A stretch of 64,000 nucleotides of DNA from Pempheris klunzingeri (GCF_042242105.1 NC_092022.1:26069501-26133500), one strand, 5' to 3'. Counted from the stretch's first letter, positions 43,714 to 56,310 are shown. Notes: a model not told the origin generated them from the sequence alone. Numbers and translations are program-made.

Positions 43714-46700
43714 TCACAGCTCGTCTTTCTTCCTCCTCTTCTTCGCCTCCCCGTCGTCCCTGTGGAAGACTTTTCCATCTGCCTGCTTCTTCCAGCTCAG
43801 CCTGACGCCTTTATTCACCCCCTGGTCCTTCAGCCTCCGTCTGAGCTGAGACACAGCAGCATTTATCCTCACAAACAAAACTCTTACGTCCTGCATTCTG
43901 TCTCACATCTTCCTCACGTGTGTTTGTGCTTTTATAGCTACATTTATTCCACTTTTTACTGTAGTCTGGATGAATACTTGATTCTGATTGGCTGCAGGAT
44001 GTCCCTTAACATGTGACCATGGACACCTACTAAGTAGTTTCAGTGAATCTGTCTGTTCACTTAATTAATGATCAGTAACCATAGCAACAGTTAGAAACGA
44101 CAATTTATAGCAACACGTGAACAAGCTAACGTATTTCCAGCAGCGAGTGTCCTCCTTCAGGTCCTCATCCTCTGCTTCAGGCTGCAGCCAACAGCAACGC
44201 TACACGTGACTGATCGTTTGATCAGTCTGGTTGTTGATTTGGCGACAGTGACGTAGCTGGCTAGTTAGCTAGTCTTGCTGTTAAACACGTTGATTATATT
44301 TGCTGTTCATCAACCATAAGCAGCATTGTTGACTGAATCTTGCCAGCATAACGTTTCTGGGTTACAGCCGAGCCAAAGGGTTCAGTGAGCTGAGTGGACT
44401 AGAAATATCTCCCATTGGCAGTGTGAAGTAGTGAACAGTGTTTCTGGTGCAGAAGAACCTAATGGGATGGTATTGATTGTTACGGGTATTAGAAAAACAC
44501 TACCAGGGAAATGGACTTACGGCTTGTGAAAAACTTGAAAAGGTTTTGATTGAAAAGAGTTAACCAGATCTTTTGTTTAGTGACCGTGGTATTAGCAGGA
44601 GGCAGCATCCCTCACGTTACTCATTTTCTTGTTTGCGTGTAAAATCAGAAATATTTACCTTCTTCAAGATGTCCTCTGTCACCGCAGGGTCATTCAGATC
44701 CAGAGATGAGCTTTTCTTCAGCCTCACATTTATCACTTTCTGTGAAACAGGCCCGTCTTTGAAAAACAAACAAGCTTCATCACTTAACAAATCTCTGATT
44801 GGTCGGTAAGTGGCATTCTGTTGAATTTTAACAGTTTGAGTAATAAAAAAGAAAAATATGGTGGTTGCATCCTTAAAGGAGGCTGTTTTAGGATGCAAGA
44901 AAATCTTCGCTTACATCAATGATCAACCTAAATCCACACTTAAAGGAAAACTCAATGTGAACTCACCCCTGTAGCAAATGAAAGCTGTCTTCTTGTCACA
45001 GCTCCAGTCCTCCCATTTTCCAGAGTTGCCAAAGTCTGCCATCACACACATCTCATTCCCATAGTAGTTATTAGGTTCATACAGGCTCCAGTACCTAAAC
45101 GAGGAGTTGCTTCCATCCGACCACTTCCAGGACTCTCTGAAGAGGCCGATCCAGACTTCTTCTCCTGGACCTAACAGCTCCTTTACCCTCTGATTCTCTG
45201 CCATGGTTCTCACACTGGCCAGGTCTGTGTGGTGTTCTCTGCAGTAGCTCTGGGCCTCAGGCCACGACAACGAGATGTTGATGAGGACAAAAGTCACATT
45301 CGGCCCTGAAATCAGTCGACAGTGAAGTACCATAACATATAGTTCACAGACATGTCATTATGAATCCACTGAACTTATGAATTTGTAAAAATAAAAGCTA
45401 AAGGTGTTAACAGCTTAGTACATCTGTTTCTTAACTGCTGCTCTACATACTTAAGAAAGTCCTAAAAATCTACACTAAACTTTCCTAGCTGAGAAACTAA
45501 CAGAGCTGGAGCCTCGTCTGAGCTCAGAAAACACCATATCAGCCTATATCAGCTCTGCATTCCACGAGGCAGCAGCCAAATCCATCGGCCATAAGAGCCA
45601 TAGTTGACAGACGTCAGCTGCCTTTAGAAGACTCTGGCCTTCATCCCCTCCACAAAGGTCCCCGTATACTCTGAGGTCTGTGTCACCACCATCACATCAA
45701 GTCCTTGGGGCGCTTCCACATTAGCTGCCTTCACCGCATCATGCAAATTACTTGGCGTAGACGTGCGCCTCACACTGAAATACTTGCAAAGACCAACAGC
45801 AGGGGTGTTACTGCTGCAGCTGCTGGGGCACGTGACGAGGATGCCCCCGTATGGACGATCCCGTGAACTGCGGGAGGCTCTGGAAGGATTTTGATCAAAT
45901 GCTTTGGGGTATGTAAAAGCACATCTTATTGGATCACTTTGTTTTGCATCCATGTAAACAGTTGCGTTGGAAACTCTAATCTGAAAGATCAAGCAAATAG
46001 GCTTCATGACCTGCTTCCCATATTCAAGGCGAGGCAATAAAGGCACATTTCTGCAACAAGGCAATTCAAAGTGCTTTACATAAAACATTGTGACAAAGTG
46101 CAAGAAAAACACATGATAAAAGGACAATGAAAGACAATGAAAAGCAGAGAAGATAGAAAGTGAAAAGCTAAAACAGAATAAGGGGAATAAAATTAAAAGA
46201 ATAAAAGTTACAGCACAGTACAAGAAATGAATAAAGCATTTGATTCAGTGAAGAGCAGCATTAATAGAAAAGGCCTGGATTTAAAAGAGCTGAGGACTCT
46301 TACTAGATATATTGAAGTTAACAGTAGGCTGTATTAGTAACTTCTAGTTTTTTTATTGTTAGTCTTTATAAAGTGGCTGTTGGAGTTCAGGTCAGACTCC
46401 ATACACTTGCTTTAATCTTTCTTCCTTTGCTCCAAAAGCAATTATTTCTATCTTTTCTTCATTTGATTTAAAAGCAAATCTGGCACATCCAATCATTGAT
46501 TTGCTCAATGCACTTACTCAGCGCTTGTATTAGTCCCCTGGTGATATGGTCATATACATGTGTGTGTCATCTTCATAATTATAGTAGCATATTTTATTAT
46601 TTTTCATGATCTGAACCAGTGGGATCATGTCGATGTTGAATAGAGGAGGCCCCAGAATGGAGCCTTGGGGAACTCCACGCTACTTTTGTCTGCTCAGATG

Positions 46701-48964
46701 TGTAATCGATGTGCAGGGCTCACATTGATCTGCTGTAAATTACATTCATGTGACCAAAGAGAAAGTTCAAGACACTAAACTAAGGCGTTTTTAACCTCTT
46801 TTGTCAAAATTATCACCTTGGACATCAAAGCAGACGGCCTTTAAAGGCGTATCACAATTTACATCGTTCCATCGTCCATCATGATATATCTGTGTGCAGC
46901 GTTCGTTGCCTTTTTCGTTGTTCGGTTCTCCAGACGCCCATCGCCTGAACTCTTTCTCTCCGTATTTGTAGAAACTCGTGTTTGACAGCGACCACCTCCA
47001 GCTGTCCAGGTCATCGTACAGCCCGATCCAGGCTCTCTGAAAGCAGGATTTCATTTATGCTTGTGAACTGTAAAATTAAATATCCAAGACTAAATAAGTG
47101 AACCACCAGTACAGTCACTTTATTACACAATCTATCGATCCAGTTCTAACATTATTTTTCTTTTTACAGAGGAAATTCAGGAGCTATGTCTTTAATTTCC
47201 AAACAAAAGACAGGTGGAGAGAAATAAAGTGCAAGTTAAAGTGCAAGGGAAACTTTTACTTCACTCTAGTCCATCCACCACTGTGTAATCAGTGTGAAAC
47301 GTCCAAACTTCCTGTCACTGACACCAGGACCAAAATAAGGCTGTGAAAGAGAGAAAAGGGTGGACTCACATAGCTGTCTTCAGAGTAGACCATCCTGCTT
47401 AAATTTGCCACGTTGTTCAGGATGTCCACGTCCTTCATGCTGTGAATCGTGGCCAGGTCTGTGTACTGTTCTCTGCAGTAACTCTGTGCTTCTGTCATGT
47501 TCCTCCGTCCGTAAACCAAATGGTACCGACGGACACCATGAGATGAGACGGCACACAGCCCTGTAGGACAGACGAGCATAATGATCTGATCTGGGCCGAA
47601 ATGACTCACACGACTTTGTAACATTTAGTGTTTTGTCAGTTCTTCCAATATGGATGTCACAACTGTAAAATAATATATCAGCACCTGAAATGGGCTGGTA
47701 CTGACTTATGATTTTTGCCCTCCCTTAATTCTTATTTGGTGCGGCCCAGGCCTCCAGGGAGTGCACGAGGCTTTGAAGCCAATTTGACATAGTTACAGCA
47801 ATGGTACGTGATGCCATTGGGCCCAAAAACACTTTTTCCATAGACTTACATTTCTTTGAGTGTGACAATCCCTGTGAAGTGACTAGTTTCACCAACAGAC
47901 TTTGATCTTTTCCATCTGATAACATTTGGAAAGTCTGGAAGAGCCGAACTATTAAATCATTAATTAAATCATTAAAGGGGGTCTAACCGAAAGTGACCCA
48001 GCTCGGCCGGCCTGAGACACTAGTGCGCTTGGCTCTATGGGACATCAATGTTCAGCGGATCTGCAAAATCTTATACCCAGAAGTCAAACTGTTTTGGCTG
48101 AATGAGCAGCTTTCATAGGAATGAACAGGGTGCACTCCTAAAATGAGCTCAGCTGAAGCGGAGTCAAGAAGCACAGGTGACTCATTTTAAACAGCAGCAA
48201 ATGAGCGGACCAACACACGAGCATGTAGCAATAAAACCTTTCTATCCGGAGCTGGATGCATTTCTGACGCAACCAACAACACATCACTTAATTAAAACGT
48301 ATGTTCAAAGTGTAAACTGTTACAAAGGGACTGTTTCCCCCCTAAAGCCGTGTGGTGATGTGGGCTCTCGGTGACGTTCTCTGAGACCAGTGGATGCAAA
48401 TCTCTGCCCGCTGACATCAGACAGGCGACTTTATGAGCATCTCTTTAGTCTCTTCTTAAAACTTTTTTCATAAGAAGGGATTTAGAGCTGTTTTTTTTTA
48501 ATCATCCGACCATTTCCATTTTTAACTTTTAGTGCCTTGTGTTTTCATATTGATTGATCGGTGATTGGTTTTTAATGTTTTTATCATAGTTCTGTCTTTT
48601 TAGCTGCCGTTTTATAGAGTTTTACTTATTTTCATTATATTATTATCATTTCTGTCACTTAGATTCTTCATATGACTATTTATATAGGTGTCCTCTGAAC
48701 TTTTGCTGTGCTCTTGCACTTCTATTTGTTTATGTATGATGCCGTTGATATGCTCAGATTTATCTTTAACCTGGAAAGCACATTGTGCTTGAGCTTGAAT
48801 CATTAATGATAATATTGATAATAGCATCGTACGACTAAACTAATGTGAAATCCTCACAATGTTTTCACAAAGATGCCATAATACATAATAAAAATTTGAA
48901 TAATTGAAAAATATATCAAACACTTGCCTGCTGCAGCGATGAACGCCAGAAGAACTTTTTCCAT
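43714..48964 (-). CDS. Secreted two-domain C-type lectin B (complete, ends in KDEL)
   Basis: Six exons on minus: 48964-48928, 47560-47370, 47036-46817, 45305-44967, 44756-44659 and 43845-43714. They total 1017 nt, 338 residues and a stop. Order: signal peptide (MEKVLLAFIAAAG), lectin domain 1 (about 24-149), lectin domain 2 (about 150-262), and a tail of about 76 residues ending KKRRKKDEL and a TGA. Domain 1 has EPN with WND, the classic calcium and mannose-type pairing. Domain 2 has EPN with WED. Intron 1 has a GC donor (GCAGCAG then GCAAGT), as in C and D. Intron 3 lacks the minisatellite found in A, C and D and instead carries LINE and other repeat debris. The final KDEL is a canonical ER-retrieval signal, unexpected for a secreted lectin. 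B is the most diverged of the four and has the best-preserved calcium motifs, so it may be closest to the ancestral form (inference). Confidence 0.9.
44075..44088. promoter_or_regulatory. Perfect RFX X-box motif inside lectin B intron 5
   Basis: GTAACCATAGCAAC fits GTNRCC-AT-RGYAAC at every position. It sits in the intron between the last two lectin B exons, about 2.1 kb beyond the drc7 stop. Its target, if any, is unknown. Confidence 0.4.
45630..45900 (+). mobile_element. Decayed LINE reverse-transcriptase C-terminal fragment
   Basis: On + the sequence reads, with frame breaks, through a segment resembling the end of LINE ORF2 (RFHISCLHRIMQITW, then LLGHVTRMPPYGRSRELREA). It lies in lectin B intron 3, antisense to the lectin gene. 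No intact frame remains. Confidence 0.65.
46030..46735. mobile_element. Interspersed repeat in lectin B intron 3
   Basis: CAAGGCAATTCAAAGTGCTT at about 46056 matches, in reverse complement, the fragment at 9040-9110. GAATGGAGCCTTGGGGAACT at about 46654 is a word typical of a common fish repeat (pattern recognition only). The antisense frame of about 200 codons at 45624-46223 is not a gene. Confidence 0.55.
47160..47345. repeat. Lectin intron 2 segment shared with the relic at 58.6 kb
   Basis: The stretch from AAATTCAGGAGCTATGTCTT to CACTGACACCAGGACCAAAA recurs at 58618-58780 with a 12-bp length difference (a tandem AAAGTGCAAG here). It lies in lectin B intron 2. Confidence 0.8.
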
Positions 48965-50591
48965 CCTCATCTGTTTCTCTCTTGTAGTCTGTGACTGTAG
49001 AAATGCAGCTGATGAAGTTACCCGTAACATTACACATTAACATACACTTTTGAATACATGCAAAGAAGTTATTGGGACAGTTATTTGCCTATATGACCCT
49101 TTGGTTTCATGCTGCTTGCTGATACTGACCCGAGCAGGCTGTGACGTAAAGAACTAGCCTTTATTCAAACAGCTTTGATGGGTGATGGATGGCCGTTCTT
49201 CACTGAGGCCATAAAGGAACGTTTCATCCTTCAGTTTATCACAAACATTCAGCGGATGAAATAGAAATACTCAAGTCAAGTACAAGTACCTCGAGTGAAT
49301 GTACACACAAACTCCCACTGCTGAGCACCTGGAGGCCGCCGGGGTTTTTTTCAAATCGTATCAAATCTTATTTCATATGATCAAATCACAAAGTTATGCT
49401 GCGTTCACAGATTCTCACTCAGACAACTTTGTTCATCCCAGAGGGGCAATTCACTCTCCGAGTACAAACGTCCGTATATGCAGCAGTCAACCAATAATTA
49501 TTAAGTCAGTGAAAGCATATTAAGCACAGATACTCTGGTGGTGAAGTTACAATACAGCAACAATAAAAACTGCAATAAATAATCAAAGACACCTCATAGA
49601 CTTCCTTTAAAATAACAGTCATTTAAAATGACTTTGTCTGGTCTGTGTTCAGCAGCCTCATGGCAGAAGGGATGAAGGACTCAGAGCATCGAGTAGTTCT
49701 CCTTCTAGGCTTCATTATAACGTCGGCCTGAAGGCACCAGAGAGGATTCGGCAGAAAGAACGTGATCTGGTCGGCTTTTTTTATTCTTTATTTGCTTTCT
49801 CAGCCGTCCGTTCCTCCCAAATTGTGCTTCCTTGTCCTTCTGCTTAATTCTAATAATTTCTCAGTGAACTTTGTCCTCGTTGCTCAGACTGTTCCCGTCT
49901 TCCAACGATAACCCGTTAAACCAGCGGATTAGGAGGAGGTTAAAGGAAAGGTAACTCATTTGGAGCAGGAGAGCAGGACGGTAACATTTTAGTGAGGCTG
50001 GCAGAGAATAAAGACGGTGTTCTGTCCAAGCTCAAACTTTTTATTCTTAATTTGCTCACAGCAGGAGAAAATATACAATAGTGCTATAATGCTTAATAGA
50101 CAGGATGATTATAATATAACAATGCAGTGCAAACAATTCTCTTATTTAATGTAGTTTACTCCATTTTTTGGTAAATGCTAAACTGTTAACCTTACTTAAT
50201 ATTTTCTCATGTATTTCAAACTAAATGTAACATTTTTCCATCTTCCAGTGTCTTAGACAATATCTTAACTTATCTAATGGTATCTTATTTCTTCTTAAAG
50301 TATCTTTACTCATCTTGTTTTATGTCAGATTATCTTTAGATTGTAGACATTTCCCGCTGTCCGAGCAGATACATTTAAAGGTCTTACTTTAATCGACCGA
50401 CAGTCTAAAACACAAAGATATTTAGTTTATGACCACATATGACAAAAAAGCATCAAATCCTCCCGTTGGAGAAGCTGGAAACAGCAACAACAACTAAACA
50501 ACTAAAAGAAACAACAGCTGAAACTAATCGATGAAGATCATCGCTGCAGCTCTATTCTGACCCATTTCACGAGGACAGACATCCATTAAAA
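48965..50591. other. Intergenic between lectins B and D
   Basis: Up to about 49380 there is the lectin B 5' flank with no recognisable motif. 49380-49760 is an interspersed repeat. 49867-50591 is the 3' flank of lectin D, homologous to 8314-9032 on the opposite strand, with AATAAA on the minus strand at about 50040-50045 as the probable lectin D polyadenylation signal. Confidence 0.6.
49380..49765. mobile_element. Interspersed repeat (LINE 3' UTR-like)
   Basis: The words TTTGTTCATCCCAGAGGGGC, CAGCCTCATGGCAGAAGGGA and GAGCATCGAGTAGTTCTCCT are typical of a common fish LINE/SINE 3' region. No open frame is present. Classification is by pattern only. Confidence 0.5.
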
Positions 50592-52208
50592 CTAGTCTTT
50601 TTTTCTCTTCCTCGTCTTCTCGTCGTCCTTGTGGAAGACTTTTCCATCGGACTGGTTCCTCCAGCTCAGCGTGACGTTCTCGTCCAGCCCCTTGTCCTTC
50701 AGCCTCCGTCTGAGCTGAGACACAAAACTCCTCAACATGATCACTCGCTCAGAGAAAAGGTTTGTGCTGAACGCGCTCTTGTTAAATGACCTTCTGCGAT
50801 CATTTCTATATGTTCCTCATGTCGGAGCTCCAGTTTAGCAGCACTCTGCTTCACATCACAAGTCCACCTGCTGCCTGACTCTCACATTTCTTCTACTGAG
50901 TGTAGAGCTACATTAAATATGTGTTCTGAGTCCTGACACCACAGAAAAATGTGTTATTGACTTGGAAAGATTAGAAAAAGGATCAAAAGTAAATGAAAGT
51001 AGGTTTGTGAATGTCATTTACTGGAGGTTCTAATTCATCCTTTTCAGCAGCTCTGAGTGTGTTTCCTGTTTCTTATACTGCTGTAACGAGGATTTGTCCT
51101 CTGGGGATCAAGACAGTTTTATCTCATCTTAACTGGCCTTTCGGAGACATTGAGCTGTTGAGTTTTTGCTTTAAATCAGAGCTCAAACATGATTTACCTG
51201 CTTCAAGATGTCCTCCATCACAGCCGGGTCGTTCAGATCCAGAGAGGAGCTTTTCTTCAGACTCAGTCTCACCACTTGCTTTGTCACAACTGTAACTGTG
51301 AATATTTAATGAATTCTGTTCATATAACATTATAACTTTATGATTCTGGTGCTGCCCAGAATTCAATCAGTTTAAAAGACGACAGGGAAAATGTGGCAGT
51401 TACATCCTGCATCTGTCGCACATTTTCAGCATTCAGACGCTGTTTCAATCACTGGTTGCCGCTCACCTTGTTCGTAGCAAATGGAAGCTTTCTTCCAGTC
51501 ACATGGCCACTCCTGCCATTTTCCAGAGTCGCCAAAGTTTGCAGCCACACACATCTCATTCCTATAGTAATTAGGTTGAGACGGTCTCCAGTACCTAAAC
51601 GAGGAGTTGCTTCCATCCGACCAATTCCAGAACCCCCTGAAGAGGCCGATCCAGGCTCCTCCTGGACCTAACAGCTCCTTTACCCTCTGGTTCTCTGCCA
51701 TGTTTCTCACACTGGCCAGGTCTGTGTGGTGTTCTCTGCAGTAGCTCTGGGCCTCAGGCCACGACAACGAGATGCTGATGTGGACAAAAGTCACATTCGT
51801 CCCTGAAAACAGTCGACAGTGAAGCGTTAGTTACAGTAGAGCTGCTGTAACTCACAGCTCACCTTCCAGTCTCATGATGAATCTTCACCTGTTCACTAAC
51901 TTCCCCTCAGGAAGAGTCAAGGTCAGATTAGTTAGTCAGTGTGTTAGTGTGTAGTGGAGGTCTATAGTGTGTGTGTGTGCTAGTTAGTCAGTGTGTTAGT
52001 GTGTAGTGGAGGTCTATAGTGTGTGTGTGCTAGTTAGTCAGTGTGTTAGTGTGTAGTGGAGGTCTATAGTGTGTGTGTGCTAGTTAGTCAGTGTGTTAGT
52101 GTGTAGTGGAGGTCTATAGTGTGTGTGTGCTAGTTAGTCAGTGTGTCAGTGTGTAGTGGAGGTCTATAGTGTGTGTGTGCTAGTTAGTCAGTGTGTAGTG
52201 GAGGTCTA

Positions 52209-52249
<41 letters not shown>

Positions 52250-52326
52250 AGTTAGTCAGTGTGTCAGTGTGTAGTGGAGGTCTATAGTGTGTGTGTGCTA
52301 GTTAGTCAGTGTGTAGTGGAGGTCTA

Positions 52327-52367
<41 letters not shown>

Positions 52368-52444
52368 AGTTAGTCAGTGTGTCAGTGTGTAGTGGAGGTC
52401 TATAGTGTGTGTGTGCTAGTTAGTCAGTGTGTAGTGGAGGTCTA

Positions 52445-52489
<45 letters not shown>

Positions 52490-52524
52490 AGTTAGTCAGT
52501 GTGTCAGTGTGTAGTGGAGGTCTA

Positions 52525-52563
<39 letters not shown>

Positions 52564-54187
52564 AGTTAGTCAGTGTGTCAGTGTGTAGTGGAGGTCTATA
52601 GTGTGTGTGTGCTAGTTAGTCAGTGTGTTAGTGTGTAGTGGAGGTCTATAGTGTGTGTGTGCTAGTTAGTCAGTGTGTCAGTGTGTAGTGGAGGTCTATA
52701 GTGTGTGTGTGCTAGTTAGTCAGTGTGTCAGTGTGTAGTGGAGGTCTATAGTGTGTGTGTGCTAGTTAGTCAGTGTGTCAGTGTGTAGTGGAGGTCTATA
52801 GTGTGTGTGTGCTAGTTAGTCAGTGTGTCAGTGTGTAGTGGAGGTCTATAGTGTGTGTGTGTGTGTGCTAGTTAGTCAGTGTGTCAGTGTGTAGTGGAGG
52901 TCTATAGTGTGTGTGTGCTAGTTAGTCAGTGTGTCAGTGTGTAGTGGAGGTCTATAGTGTGTGTGTGCTAGTTAGTCAGTGTGTCAGTGTGTAGTGGAGG
53001 TCTATAGTGTGTGTGTGTGTGCTAGTTAGTCAGTGTGTTAGTGTGTAGTGGAGGTCTATAGTGTCTCTAGTATCTCTTGTGGAGGTTCACAGATCTTCAG
53101 TTCCTGTTTCTACATCCACTGTTGTTCTGGATCAACATGTTTTGTCTTTATTTAGTCTCATCTGATGGAAAAATCTGTCTTCTGTTTCCAGACTCTGTCG
53201 TCCCCCTGACTTCCTCCTCCCGTGTCATAATTATCACGGCCGCTAGAGGTCGGGGGCGTAAACATCTGTGGCTTTAACTCCCTTTAAAACACACCCACTG
53301 TTGTTGCTCTCAGTAGGGGTGTCGGTTCCCCGTCAGGTTTTGTGTTCGTCCCACTTGTCTACTAATCTGACATGTTGTGGAGAGCCAGGAGGCCCTCAGG
53401 TCTCTCAGGACAAACACTTCTGGTGAAGCAGCTTCTAGGTTTTATGCTTCGTCTACCTGAGGATCTGACAGTTTACACTGTGGGCTCTCAGTCCCCTGTA
53501 AAACACTTTAAAACACTTTCATAAAAGGTGCTTTACAAATGAAGTTTGATTCACTGATGCTAGATCGACAAGCAGAGAGGTCAAGAAACTAAACTACCAG
53601 TTAATATTCTCACCTGTGACGTCACAGCAGATTACATGTAAACTGTGATTACAAGGCCTGTCTATCCAGGATCCATCATCATACATAGATGTGCAGAATT
53701 CTGACAGGAGTGCATTGTCAGGTTCTCCAGGCGCCCACCGTCTGAACTCGTCTTCTCCGTATGCGTAGAAACTTCTGTCTGACAGCGACCACGTCCAGCT
53801 GCTGTGCAGCCCGATCCAGGCTCTCTGAAAGCAACATATGATTTGTGCGTCTTCAGCTTCAATTGTAATGTAAAGCTTTAGATCCTCCTCCTGATTTTGA
53901 AGCTGCTCAAAGGCACATGTTTCCATAAAGTGTCCATTTACAGTTTTGATCGGATCAGTCTGAGTTTCAGTAAAAGAAAGCTTCACATTTTCTTCCTGAA
54001 ACAGTATTCAGGTGCCCGTACGTGCACTGAAACAGCAAAAGTATGTTCAGAAATATAAAACGTATTCCAAAGTTTGTCTGAGGTTAATGTGAGGCTTTAA
54101 ATTGAGTGGATCATTTCCATAGTTTAAGTCTCTTTACTGCAAAATCTCCTCCCTTTGTTTCCGTCCCTCCTCTGCAGCTCAACAGGG
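49867..54187 (-). repeat. Right arm of the large inverted segmental duplication
   Basis: This is the reverse complement of 1-9032, with identity covering introns and 3' flank. The inner boundary is sharp at 49867. The outer end cannot be set because the left arm runs off the window. Small differences include a GAG to TAG change in the last lectin exon and minisatellite length. Confidence 0.9.
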
Positions 54188-55306
54188 AAACACAACGAGG
54201 GAATTTTATACTAAAAACACTTCATACTTCTACTCTGCTACATTTGAGAGGGAAACAGTGGACTTTTACTGTCCTACATTTAGTTATTAGTTACTATGTA
54301 GGTTCAGATTTGAGGTACAGTCATACACATGCAGTTTATGGGTACAATACATGTTATTAACAAATGAAACATGATGCAGTTTGTAGAGATTAAACCTCCC
54401 AACAGTAGTTGAACTTAAACCCACCTTGAACAGATACAACATTAAAGTGCTGCTGACAGTGCCTCTGTCATGTAGTGGAGTAGAAATCAATGGAAATACT
54501 ACTAAAGTGTGTAAGATATATGAAAAACAGAAGTACGTCAGACTTTAACAGTTCATCCACCAGTGTGTAAGTGTAAAACAGCAATCTGACCGTTCATAGC
54601 CGTGACGTAATCACCACATATCACGGCTGTAACGTGTAATTCCTTCACACAGTTCAGTTTCCCTCCATCTGATGGAGCCTTAATGGAAAAAAGGAGAAAG
54701 TGAACTCACGTTTCCAGAGGAGCCCATTCTGCTTAAATCTACCACGTTGTTCAGGTCCTCCACGTCCTTCATGCTGCGAATCGTGACCAGATCTGTGTAC
54801 TTTTCTCTGCAGTAACTCTGTGCTTCAGCCATGTTCTTCCGGTCATAAACAACATGGTAGTGACGGACACCATCTGGAGAGACGGCACACAGCCCTGTAG
54901 GACAGACGAGCTTCAACATCTCATGGAAAAAAAACTTCATTATAACACCTTTATAACTTAATTAATCACATCACTGACTTTAGGTTTTCTGTAATTATGA
55001 ATTCTTGATTTCTATGCTCTGTCTGAAGTGTGATCTCTTTTGTATGACTTATTGCTTGATATTTGTCTGTTTTATTTAGATTATTATCACATTGGGTTTT
55101 GTTTTATTATCTTCTTTTTGGGTTTTTATTGTATGAATGTCGTTTAAAACGAGATGGCACTTCTCAAGGGTAAGATAGATCATTTCCAACCCGTACGGTC
55201 TAACATTAGAAATACAGCAATGCACCATAACAATAAACATACAGTATATAAAAGATCCAAACCACTTGCCTGATGCAGCCACGATGAGCAGAAGCACTCT
55301 GTCCAT
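50592..55306 (-). CDS. Secreted two-domain C-type lectin D (complete, shortened C-terminus)
   Basis: Six exons on minus: 55306-55270, 54894-54710, 53824-53614, 51802-51467, 51289-51198 and 50714-50592. They total 984 nt, 327 residues and a stop. The signal peptide MDRVLLLIVAASG is identical to that of C. Lectin domain 1 spans about 24-144, domain 2 about 145-256, and the basic tail about 257-327. The frame ends KTRKRKKD with TAG, where lectin A reads GAG TTT TAA (KDEF); a single base change has removed the last two residues. Calcium motifs are poor in both domains (EPD/WID and QPN/WQE). Exons 2 and 4 are each 6 bp shorter than in C. Intron 1 has a GC donor and intron 3 carries an inverted 1.1-kb minisatellite. 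It is closest to lectin A in every exon and intron. Confidence 0.88.
51929..53062 (-). repeat. Minisatellite array, same 50-bp family, in lectin D intron 3
   Basis: About 21 units occur in inverted orientation relative to A, C and phf20, as expected for the inverted arm. A composite block with a (TG) run of about 40 bp plus two units recurs three to four times at about 52190-52560, showing local higher-order duplication different from that in A. Confidence 0.95.
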
Positions 55307-55639
55307 CTTTGCTTGCTCTCCGTTTACTCTGATGTTCAGTCGATGTACATCAGGTTTCATTAGGCGTGACATTAGGTTGATAAGGCGTGTACGTCAGTAT
55401 CATTTGACTGCATTTGTCAGTCAATTATTATGCCTTTCGTGCCATTTTGTTGGACGGCAGCCAGAGACAAAGAATGAGCCTCCAGTGACGGATGCTGAGT
55501 CGCCTCAGGGCAGTGATCTATCCACCACACAACTAACGCTTCATTCTGCACAACCGGTGTTTTTCCACACTTTAAAATGTTTGGCATGAATATCGCTGAC
55601 ATCATTCAGACTTACAGGAGTGAAAAGAGGAGATATAAC

Positions 55640-55745
55640 AAAAGGCAATGCAGCTGCACATGGGGCTAAGTGCTCAGATCAGCATGCTAACATGCTAACA
55701 TAATAATGCTAAGCAGGTGTAATGTTGGTCCGCAGCACAGAACAT
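55640..55745. mobile_element. Fish interspersed repeat tail in lectin D promoter
   Basis: The palindromic AGCATGCTAACATGCTAACA and GGGGCTAAGTGCTCAGATCA are the reverse complement of the repeat tail upstream of lectin C (26930-27025). The promoters of C and D therefore share this element. Confidence 0.65.
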
Positions 55746-56310
55746 AGAAGTTTTGCAGGAACGTCTATAAAACTGTGAGACGCCTCCTCTGTTTTATCTG
55801 TTTTCTTTCTGCTCCAGTCTGCTCTTCTCTTCTCTACCGGCCGAAGCCACGTGACTGTCAGGGGTCTTTCTGTGAACCTTCAGTGGAAAATACAACCAGT
55901 AAAGAGAGCTTCAGCATTAGAATACATTTCTTTACTTGTTGCCACTAATTCATGTTTACTAGCTATAACAGAGAACCGTAAAGTAATAATCGGTACACAA
56001 GCCGCTGACGATCACATCAACAAGCGCTTGAGCAACACTTCCAACGGCAACTCGGCGCCAGCGTAGCTCGGCCACGCGAGGCCGCCATGTAGCTTTGCCC
56101 CTCGAAGGGTAAACACAGCACGAGGATGTGGAGATCATGGAGAAACGAGCTTCTCCGATTCTTTTTACTTTCCTTGGTAGCTGGTCCTGGTGCGTCCATA
56201 GCAACCACCATAGCAACAACAGACTTCAAACACTGCAAAGAACCTTCGTAATATCTGATAAAGATCATCACTGTTCACTGAACAGAGATCATACAAACTA
56301 AACGCACACA
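55746..56310. other. CpG-containing intergenic stretch with paired X-box half-sites
   Basis: No gene is recognised. The segment at about 55980-56270 is richer in CpG than its surroundings. It carries two CCATAGCAAC half-sites (56196-56205 and 56208-56217), which match the right half of an RFX X-box. The overlapping minus-strand frames of 84-86 codons are not recognisable. Confidence 0.35.

Noticed and set aside
45624-46223. Minus-strand frame of 199 codons
   Set aside because: It is antisense to a decayed LINE fragment and runs through an interspersed repeat inside lectin B intron 3.
55959-56271. Overlapping minus-strand frames of 84-86 codons in a CpG-rich stretch
   Set aside because: Not recognisable, and three overlapping frames open at once point to base composition rather than coding.
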